The notes beneath the pieces are model-generated. The model saw nothing but the letters and a program-made list of their open reading frames with translations, was not told the origin of the DNA and did no database searches. 64,000 nt of DNA from NCBI GenBank assembly GCA_965178125.1, contig OZ237747.1, forward strand, positions 744,001-808,000. The letters are read 5' to 3'. Shown piece by piece: positions 56,582 through 64,000 of the stretch. Source of the stretch: Bilabrum cf. latius (lineage: Eukaryota; Bigyra: Bicosoecida; Bigyra; Bicosoecida). Position 1 is the first letter of the stretch, and each line of letters opens with the position of its first letter. The position numbers were made by a program, and so were the translations under genes.

Positions 56582-59500
56582 TCACATCGTGAACGAGGTG
56601 CCCAGTACCTCCACAAGCAGCTCCTCCGTGCGCACCGTGTCCTCCCTACCACTCGGCCCGGTGCACCCAGGCAGCAACGCCTCCCGCTCGTCCAGCCTCA
56701 GCTCGAACCCGGCGGACTCGATCGCGTTGGCGGCCGAGTCCAGGGTGATGAGGCCTCGGCTCGGGCGGCCGTACAGGCTGAGCACCCGCCGCAGCTGCGC
56801 TCCTCTGAACCGGAAGAATTTCCTCAGGCGCTCGAGCACTTGTTCCCTGGTGGTGCCCCCGGCGACGGTCTGGCCTGCGGGTGGCGGCATGGGCCCCTCC
56901 TCGGGGTCAACTGCCACCCCGTTCTCGTCCGCGAAGGCCGTCTTGGGCTTGTGAGGTGCCATGGGCGAGGAGGACACGCCGATGGGCAGGCGGGCGCGGT
57001 CTGCCCTCGCTGCTGCAGCGTACCAATCGGCCTCGCTTTCATTCGCAGGGTCCTCTCCATCATCGTCGTCGACGTCCTCCACCTTGATGTCGCTGGCATC
57101 CACCGTCCTCTCCGCGTCCTCTGCCTCTGCATCCCTCACGCTCTCCCTCGCCAGCACCCCCCTGAATCCCTCCCTCCTGTCCCTGTACGCAGCCACCTCC
57201 TTCTCGTTGAAGGGATCCAGGCCCCATGCAGAGCCCCTGGGCCGGTGCTCGTACACCTCGGGGGCAGTGCCGGCGCCGTCCTCCAGAGGCTTGCCGATCC
57301 CGGCCACGAACCGGATGTACTCCTCAACTTCCTCGGGCTCCACCGAACCGTCCTCCGCGCCGAGCAGCGTCTCGACAAACCCGCGCCAGGACACCGCGGG
57401 CCCCGAGTACCCGCCCTTGCCGTCGATACCCGCCGCTGGGAACCTCTCCATGATGGCCTCCACGTCCTCCTCCTCGAAGCCCACGTCCAGGTGGTGGCGC
57501 CGGAGCAGCATCCTGAACTCGTCACGCGTGATGCAGCCCGGGACCTTGCGGCCCAGCTCGCGGAACAGGCGCCGCGCATGCGTGCGGGACGAGAGCAGGG
57601 ACGATCTAAGCTGCTGGATCACGCGCTCCTCCCGGGCGGTGCGCGTGATGTCCATCTCCTGGGAGCGCGAGAGGGCATCGCAGAGGCTGTCGTAGGCCAC
57701 GCCAAGCACGACCGTGTCGTCGCCTGCATCCGCATTGCCCTGGCCGGGGGATCCACCAGCCGGTGCAGAGTACCTGTGCCGCTGACGGCGCTGCCTCGTC
57801 ACTGCGTGGTCGCTCAAAACCCGAGTGACGTCAGCGTCTTCCACCGCGGGTGGGGCGGCCCCGTAGCTGGCCATCGCGGACAGCGCGTCGTCCAGAGACA
57901 CGAAGCCCTTGCTCATCCTGTCGCTCCGACGCATGTACTACCTGAGGCTTTGCACGCAGCCGAGGAGCACGCGGCCGACGCGGCCCGTGTGCGGTCTCGA
58001 CGCCAGCAGCTGCTGCCGACGGACCGCAGCCGTGGGCTCCGCAGGGGCGCCCTTGCCACGGCTGGAAGAGCCATCGCCGCTCCCTCCTTGGGTGGCGGAG
58101 GCGGCCCGCCCCGCGATCCAGGCGCCCGGCTTGGTCACCACACCCATGGCCATCGCCCGGAACTTGGAGTCCGCTTCGGAGACGGGCAGCTTGGTGGGGT
58201 CCACAGCCTCTTCCCCCATCCCGAGCGAGTCCTGCATGTACTGCCTCGTGAACTCGTCGCAGTCCAGCAGCCGGAAGCGCTGCCCAGGGCTGTGCGCGAA
58301 CTCGATCTCCTCGCCCAGCGCGAAGTCGGAGGCCCTGAAGTGCCTCGGCGGCGGCACGAACCGGGACCGCTCCCGGATCCCCACCCCTCTCGCCCTCGCC
58401 ACCCCGGTGGGGCCAGCCGCCACCCTGTCCTCCTTGGCGAACGCAGTCACGATCTGCCCCTGTCCTGTTCCCTGGTCGTACCCGAACCGGTGACCCATTC
58501 CACCGAACCTTCGCTCCGCCGCACGAAGCTGCGCTGTGGCCGCCTCGCGCCTGGCTGTCGAGGCCAGTGGGTCGGTCGCGATGGCTCGGAGCGTGGACCT
58601 GCCGAGCCCCGCCATCTCCGCCTCCAGCTCCTGGGTCCTGTCGCCAGCCTGCTGCCCGAAGTTGTCCGGCTCCGCGTTCAGGTTTCTGTACCTGCCTCTA
58701 TCCAGGAAGGCCCCCTTCGAGAAGCCGCTGTTGCTGGCCGCTTGCTCGAACACGCTGACCGTGTCGTCCTCGAGATGAAAGTTCACTACAAAGACACGCG
58801 CCTCGTCCGCCACCTCGGCACGAGGACCCACCAGCCGTCCAAGGAACCTCATGACCTTGCCTCCCCTCCTGTACAGCCTCTCGATGTCTTTCTGGTGCCG
58901 GAAGGTGGGCACCAGCTTGTCCATGTTGCGCCTAGTCTCCTCCTCGTCTCCCAGCGCAGCCATCCCGTCGAAGGGAACAACCTCGGGCCTCTTGCCGGCG
59001 TGCTTGGCCCTGTCCCACGGACCTCCCGCTCGACGTGCAGCAGAGGAGACCGGGTCTGCGCTGCCCAGGCCTGCAGAGAGCGCGTGCCGCGCCGAGCCTC
59101 CCATGAATGTGCCGCCAGTCACGGCGGCAGCTGCGGCGACGCCCGCCCTGGCTGCCTTGGATCCGCTCAGCTGGCCCGCGATGTCTCCCCTTGGCCCATC
59201 GGCAGGCGAGCTCTGGTCCACCCCCAGGCTCTCTGCGTACCACTTCTGCGTGAACTCGTCAGCCCGTCGGATGGTGAGTCGCTTGCCATACAGCATGAAG
59301 GTGGTACCCACCCTGAGGAGGTCGGGGGTGACGTGGTCGATGGGCGCGACTGGCACGCCGCGGCTGTCCACCTCGATCTGATGAGCAGCAGCGCCGCCGT
59401 CTGTCTCATGTCCACGTCCGGTGACACTAGCGTACATGGGCATCCCAGTGATCGGAGACACGAACGTGCCAGCCCACGATCCGGGGCCTTTCTTGTAGCC

Positions 59501-61124
59501 ACCTGCGGACCGCTGTTCCCTGGAACGAGGAGGAGTGCTCCCCTTGCCCGGACTGCCACCCGCGGCACCAACCCTGCTCTTCCCACCACCCTTCCCGAAG
59601 TCCTCACCGGGGCTGCCGTCCCCCTCCATTTCCTCCTCCTCCTGTGCGTCTGCCAGACCGGTCCCTGCCACCGGCACGCGCCCCCTGCTCAGCAGCTTGG
59701 CTCCGGCCCCTCTGCCCGCGTTGGTCCCTGTTCTAACCACTGCCTCCATGGTCTCGTCCTCGAGGTAGTAGTGGAGGGCAAGCAGCTGCAGGTCGCCGAA
59801 GGGCCTTCCCCGGTCGTCCCACACGCACTCGAATCGAAGGACCTTCTTGTTGTTCTCGTTGAAGCGCCCCCTCGTGTCTGGTGCCTTGCTGTAGAACCCA
59901 AGGGCGGCGTTCATCTCGAAACCCCGGTCGGTGCCGACCGTGGTGGGCTGTGAGATGGGAGAAATGGATGGATGGGCGAGTGCAACGATAGCCAATGGCT
60001 GCAGGCATTCCTAGATGTCGCTTCGCAAGTTCTCCGATCTAGGACTAGGCTAGCGATAGCTGAGGCATGCAGATAGTTCCAAGGCGCAAATAGAGAGAAA
60101 GGCAATCCGCAGAGACACGTTTCTGCAGCCCTCACGCGAGCGATGTCGTGTGCCTGCATGGTGGGCTCATGGTGCCACGTCGATGGGATGGGTGCGGGCT
60201 CGCCGAATTCCACGCCCTTGTTCTTTGATAGCCAGCGTCGGGTCTGCGATGGGTGAGAGAGATGGTAAGCGCGCGCACGGGGACCGGGCATGGCATTTGG
60301 TGATGCATTTGGTGATGGGCAACGGGTAGGCCAAACACCGTCGTCCGCTTGCAATCAGTCTCATGGTCCAGGCCGTGTGCAGGCGGCATGAAACTTGCAA
60401 GCCCTCTTGAGATTACAATCGCTTCTCACGAATACGTCTGCGTCCGCGACCACGAACTCCCTCCCATGCACGCGGATGGTACCTCCAGCGCTCGCGATGG
60501 CGTCCAGCTTGAGGGGGGCGCCCTCGGCATCCACGGGCCTGTGCCTCTTGGCGAAGTCGCCGCTCCAAAGTCCAGAATTGTCCTCTTCGGGTTCAAATAC
60601 CCGGATGCTGCCGTCTTGCGGAAAGTATTCCAGAGTCATGACGCGCACGCGCTCGCTCTCAAGGTCCGAGTGAAGCACCCGCTCACCGGTGTAAATGAGG
60701 AAACGCAGTCGCTGCGAGCACGGGCAGAAGACTTAATAATGATCATTAGTAATCGGTAGCCCGATAATGTTTCAGATGCTGCGAGACAGACGCCTTGGCT
60801 CACCGTGGATTCCTTGGCGTACTCCATGGCGTTCTGCTCGAACTTGTTGTCCTTCGAAGAGACAAATCTGCGACGAATCTTCTCCCTGGGGTCAGACACA
60901 GGGCTCAATGGTTCCCCTCGGGGGAAAATCAGCGTTGCTTCTCTGTCTTCAGTTCGGACTTGCCCTCGAGAGTCTGTCAAGCCAGACACAGCCTCCGAGC
61001 CTTTCGGGTACTGAAACAGCTAGTCTCGGCGAAAATCAGGTTCCTGCGAATTATCATTATTTGAATGGAAAAGCACCCGGGTTGAGACCTTTGTGCTTCG
61101 ACAAGGATGCGCTAGGACTTGCAT
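56582..61124 (-). CDS. EFHC1/RIB72-type axonemal microtubule inner protein with three DM10 domains
   Basis: Three exons: 60804-61124, 60430-60711 and 56582-59947 (1,322 residues, stop TGA); introns of 92 and 482 nt are GT-AG and phase 0. TAG (Gln) at 61020 and 57938. DM10 A is in exon 2 (LRFLIYTGERV, DGSIRVFEPEEDNSG, then VHGREFVVADADVF). DM10 B is residues ~234-441 (VLRFECVWDD, LHYYLEDETMEAVV, YGKRLTIRRADEFTQKW). DM10 C is ~566-772 (VMRFLGRLVG, FHLEDDTVSVFE, RLLDCDEFTRQYM). An EF-hand-like region follows (~1007, ITRDEFRMLL) and an acidic linker. The family sits inside doublet microtubules of motile cilia. The protein is about twice the usual ~650 residues because of Gly/Ala-rich insertions. 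The start is the only in-frame ATG upstream of exon 1's DM10-linked part; an earlier exon cannot be excluded. Confidence 0.9.
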
Positions 61125-61414
61125 TTGGATTCGATCAGGACGTTGCAGCGCTCACTCCTTGCTGATGCAACTTTCGCTCGTATGGGTAGGAACTCATGCT
61201 CATTGTGAGCATCTAAGCTCCAGAAGGAGGTTTTATAGGATCGTACATGCCGGTGCGGCGCAATGCCTCAGCTTGAGCCTACATATTTGCCCTCAAACTA
61301 ACAGCCGTTTGAACATCCGCAGTTGCACTTTGCGGAACCGCTTGCGCGGCGACAATGATAGTGGTTGCAACCAACAAAACATTCTGCACGGACAATTCCA
61401 TTACTGCGCAACGA

Positions 61415-62008
61415 ATGTCGACAGAAACTAGTGAATAGCCTCTGTTTATCGTAGCAAAGGGGTGGGGCTCCAGCGAGTGTCAAGGAAGATTAGCTGCGTT
61501 TTCTTCAAGAACAGCACGATTTGGAACCGGCGCAGTTGCTGCAGCAGCTTCTCGTGACCACGGCCAATCGCGGCAGGATGCCGCGGCAGTCGCAGCTGAT
61601 GTCGAAGTACCCGAGGTTGGAATTTTGGGGAGCATCGCTGCAGAGGGAATGCCATCCAAGCGACAGGAGGAAATCGCTGCGACAAAGGCAAGACTAGCCA
61701 CCAGCGGTCAATCGGCCAGCAAGTTTTCGCCAATGACGTCAGCGGTCCTGTGCTCGATGGATGCGTCAGTCGAAGCTAGCTAGCGAAAGCGAGCCGCTGC
61801 CGGCTCTGCACCGCGCGCTATTGATGCAGTTTTCAGCGACCTGCCGGACAGGTCACCGCTGCCGCTGGGAAGGATGCTTGATGCAGCGGTCGAGATGCAG
61901 AGGAAAGCAGAGGCAGCAAGATCGCTTCCACAGTCGAGCGGCAGATCCATGTCCCGAACACCAAGTTAGGCTCCTACCGGTGGCTCGGGCTCGCAAGGCG
62001 TCACGTGA
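61415..62008 (+). CDS. Uncharacterised Ala/Ser-rich protein
   Basis: 197 residues from ATG 61415 to TGA 62006-62008. TAG (Gln) at 61436, 61778 and 61967 hides this gene from standard-code prediction. The frame is open back to 61313, so an ATG at 61355 is an alternative start (20 more residues). The residue mix is even and protein-like (for example GILGSIAAEGMPSKRQEE, AVFSDLPDRSPLPLGR), with short helical Glu/Arg/Ala segments. No motif is recognised. It is divergent from the EFHC gene (290 bp between starts) and converges on the monopolin-like gene with 138 bp between stops. Confidence 0.6.
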
Positions 62009-62146
62009 GCACCGCCTGCCGATCGGAACCACTTGCACTTGCTAGTCGATGCACGCACTACGTGCGTGCGTGTTTGCTTGCTTGCATCGGATGCGTAGCA
62101 CATTATAGTGACTTATAATTTAATGATATCTGCACCGCACCATGCT

Positions 62147-63347
62147 TCAGTCACTGCCATCCATTGGCGCGCTGCCTGTCGCAGACCCCGCTCCCTCGCC
62201 CTCGTCCTCGCCCTCGTCATCCCCGACCAAATCACTCAGCAGCTGCAGCATAAAGGCTGGCCCCGAGCTTGCATCGAAGTTGATGGTGTTGGCATCGTGC
62301 CCGTGCATGAACTCAGGCAGGACCTCCACACCCTTCAGCACCTGCACCTCGATCAGCCCAACGTCGTCCTCGTCCTCCCCAGATGCATCGGCAGAGGCAC
62401 CGGATCCTCCCGTGCCCTCCTGGTCTGCTGGCAGCAGTCGGATCTCCATCTCGGCTTCGCCGTCCTCCGTGTCAAGAGAGCAGCGGAACGACTTTCCATC
62501 AGCCCCCACAGATTCGGGCCAAAGCCCCGTGAATCGGTTGAATAGCTGCTTGATGGCCTCCAGGTCAGCAGAGGCCCTGCCAGTGGCAACTGTACCTGTG
62601 CCAGCGGCAGAGGATGCAGATGAGGCAGAGGACGAGGAGCTACCCTGCGAGTCCAGCACTTGCATCAATTCCTGCTTTGTTCTCTCTGAGTGCTCCAGCT
62701 TTCCCTAGAGGTCTTCCGCTCTGCTGCGCCACCTGCTCGCCTCGCCGTCGGCGCTTTGAAATAGTGCCGTCGACCGAATAACAGCTTCTGACGGGGCCGG
62801 CGGATTCTCCTTCAGCGAGCGCAATTTATGGGATGTCTTGGCAAGCTTCTCTCGCGTCTCTTCCAATTCTTGTCGCAAAGCATCGACTGCGGCGCGTTCT
62901 GCTTCCCGCTCCGCCGAAACAGCAGCTTCAAGTTCAGCTAGCTGCTCGGCTGCCTTTGAATTCTTCAAAGAGCGAAATTCATCTATTCCTGACTTGACAT
63001 CTTCAGATGCTTTAGCATACTGCAGATGGAGTGGCATACATACTATGCGATTCGGGATGGGGTTTGTGTACGATGTTACCGCGAGCAGACCAACGCAGCG
63101 TTTCGCTCACTTTTTCCGTAACACCCGAGGTATCACAAAGATTATCAAGCACAGATAGTGCTCTTTCGTGATCAAAGCCTGGCAGCACCGACGCATCACC
63201 AGCCCTTCCAGCCTTCGGAACCTGAGCGAGCATTCGCCCATCGCCAGCAAACACGCTCACCCCCGTTGCATCTAGCGCATTAGGGATAGACTCAGCGCGA
63301 GACGACTTCTTACCGGCTTTCTTCGGCATAGCACGGAAAGTCTGCAT
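62147..63347 (-). CDS. Csm1/Pcs1-like (monopolin) chromosome-segregation protein
   Basis: Two exons, 63111-63347 and 62147-63019 (369 residues, stop TGA). The 91-nt intron (GTGAGC...CAG) is phase 0 and joins GVTEK to YAKASED. TAG at 62705 is Gln. Residues ~1-75 are basic at the start; ~85-165 form a parallel coiled coil (AELEAAVSAEREAERAAVDA); after an Ser/Ala linker comes a compact globular domain (~225-350) with KQLFNRFTGLWPESVGADGK, FRCSLDTEDGEAEMEI, VEVLPEFMHGHDANTINF and FMLQLLSDLV. Coiled coil plus a globular tail of this pattern matches the Csm1/Pcs1 family, which clamps kinetochores or condenses rDNA. An RWD-type kinetochore protein such as Spc24/25 is the main alternative. Acidic C-terminus. 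Confidence 0.6.
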
Positions 63348-63444
63348 CTTGCAGTTCGTCGATGAAACGGTCGGCAACTCTTTTCAAAAGTGCACGCTAC
63401 CCTGCACAGTTGCACGTGGGCCAAACTACGGCAACAGCAGGGCC
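63348..63444. promoter_or_regulatory. Likely bidirectional promoter, 97 bp
   Basis: Only 97 bp separate the start codons of the Csm1-like gene (-) and the membrane protein gene (+). Both 5' UTRs and core promoters must lie in or overlap this stretch. No specific element is recognised. Confidence 0.45.
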
Positions 63445-64000
63445 ATGTTTGCAGCTCCGCTTTGGTTATCATAGCTAGCAGGTAAAACTACTGGTGTTCT
63501 TGCCCGGCACAAGCAAGGGTTCTTTAATCTGTTTATTGGAACGAGTTGCATCGTCCTATCAGTCCGGAGTATCTCCAAGGAGGTAAGATTCGACTGAGCT
63601 GGAGACTCGTACGCCGTTTAGATTTAAGGAATGCACGATCAATGCGTGCTTCTATCCAATTACCCCGACGCAGCATAAAATTGCCAAGCTAGAGAGACGA
63701 GTAGCCCAACAGAAGGAGGAGGCAGCATACTTGAAGCACCTCCTTTGCGACGATAGCAGCGAATGGTCAAGAAGATTAGGAGGCGACTCACTAAGCGTAA
63801 TTCAGTACATTCGGTCGGGCTTCTAGCTTGCCGAAGCTAGAATTTAGGACGACGGTCGCGCCGTCAAGAGCATAGGATTCGACTACGATCGCGGCCAGAC
63901 GATTGAAGAGAAAGAACTCGTCCCTTCGCGGCCCGCTGGCAGCGCCCTTGGCCTATGGTAGTTGAGTAGCGAGGAGGATGAACAGGCTGGTGCCGTGGAG
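63445..64000 (+). CDS. N-terminal part of a membrane-anchored coiled-coil protein, cut by the window end
   Basis: Exon 1 63445-63582 (46 codons) and exon 2 from 63674, open to the window end (109 codons); the 91-nt intron is GTAAG...CAG, phase 0. TAG (Gln) at 63472 in exon 1 and three more in exon 2 (about 63824, 63845 and 63959) prevent prediction under the standard code. The protein begins MFAAPLWLSQLAGKT, has one hydrophobic segment (GFFNLFIGTSCIVLSV, ~30-45), then a heptad-like helix (KIAKLERRVAQQKEEAAYLK) and an acidic soluble part. It resembles a single-pass organelle or ER membrane protein, or one with an N-terminal targeting sequence. Function unknown. Confidence 0.65.

Noticed and set aside
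56840-59953. A 1,037-codon plus-strand ORF opposite the EFHC gene
   Set aside because: High GC removes stops from antisense frames. The minus strand encodes three DM10 domains with conserved motifs; the plus-strand product has no recognisable domain and odd His/Arg/Pro-rich content.
1-64000. Reading the TAG codons as pseudogene lesions or sequencing errors
   Set aside because: More than 60 TAGs but no in-frame TAA, TGA or frameshift occur inside the same genes. Random decay would produce all three stops and indels.
1-64000. UAG = Leu, Tyr, pyrrolysine or selenocysteine
   Set aside because: TAG aligns with Gln in near-invariant motifs (RT QxGFR and PQG; helicase RQxxLFSAT). Pyrrolysine would be at rare special sites and selenocysteine uses UGA.
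1-64000. UAA also read as Gln, as in ciliates and some green algae
   Set aside because: TAA ends four genes at sensible places (10945, 11655, 13257, 46309) and was not found inside any recognised domain.
1-64000. Bacterial or organellar origin
   Set aside because: Spliceosomal introns, Prp5, Ku80 with a vWA domain, Sen-type endonuclease, PHD finger and DM10 axonemal protein are eukaryotic nuclear features; gene spacing and strand pattern are not operonic.

Overview
This is nuclear DNA of a GC-rich, flagellated eukaryotic microbe of unknown group. Evidence for a nucleus is short GT-AG introns (mostly 88-128 nt, one of 482 nt) and genes for Prp5/DDX46 (spliceosome), Ku80, a tRNA-splicing endonuclease, a PHD-finger protein and a monopolin-like protein. 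Evidence for a motile cilium is an EFHC1/RIB72-type axonemal protein with three DM10 domains. No rRNA, tRNA or organelle gene was recognised, so the lineage cannot be named from this window.

The key to the window is its genetic code. Nearly every long gene is cut into pieces by TAG if the standard code is used. The pieces are always in one frame, and TAG falls where homologues carry glutamine (DEAD-box motif III region, reverse transcriptase QxGFR and PQG motifs). Read with UAG = Gln and only UAA and UGA as stops, the fragments fuse into complete genes. None of the 14 gene ends seen in the window uses TAG. All gene models below use this code.

Layout. 1-2909 (-): Ser/Arg-rich protein running off the left edge. 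2915-6826 (+): a non-LTR retrotransposon with an uninterrupted reverse transcriptase ORF. 6867-10357 (+): a five-exon fusion of a sialate O-acetylesterase-like SGNH enzyme and a GH27 alpha-galactosidase. 10945-15140 (-): a small secreted protein, a dual-specificity phosphatase and an adenosine deaminase-like protein in tandem. 15314-30121 (-): one 14.8-kb intron-free ORF for a 4,935-residue coiled-coil/IQ-motif protein with several tandem repeats. 31912-34031 (+): PHD-finger protein with a SUMO-interacting-type tail. 34414-46311 (+): a second giant ORF, a 3,965-residue type I membrane protein with beta-solenoid-like, MopE-type, Gly/Pro-rich and EGF-like parts. 46651-48862 (-): tRNA-splicing endonuclease subunit. 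49044-52433 (+): Prp5/DDX46. 52609-55805 (-): Ku80. 56582-61124 (-): EFHC/RIB72. 61415-62008 (+): uncharacterised. 62147-63347 (-): Csm1/monopolin-like. 63445-end (+): start of a membrane/coiled-coil protein.

The genome is compact: several genes lie head-to-head with 97-181 bp between start codons, or tail-to-tail with 138-340 bp between stops. Functionally the window mixes DNA repair and chromosome segregation, RNA processing, cilium structure and cell-surface or secreted carbohydrate-active functions. There is no sign of an operon or pathway cluster.
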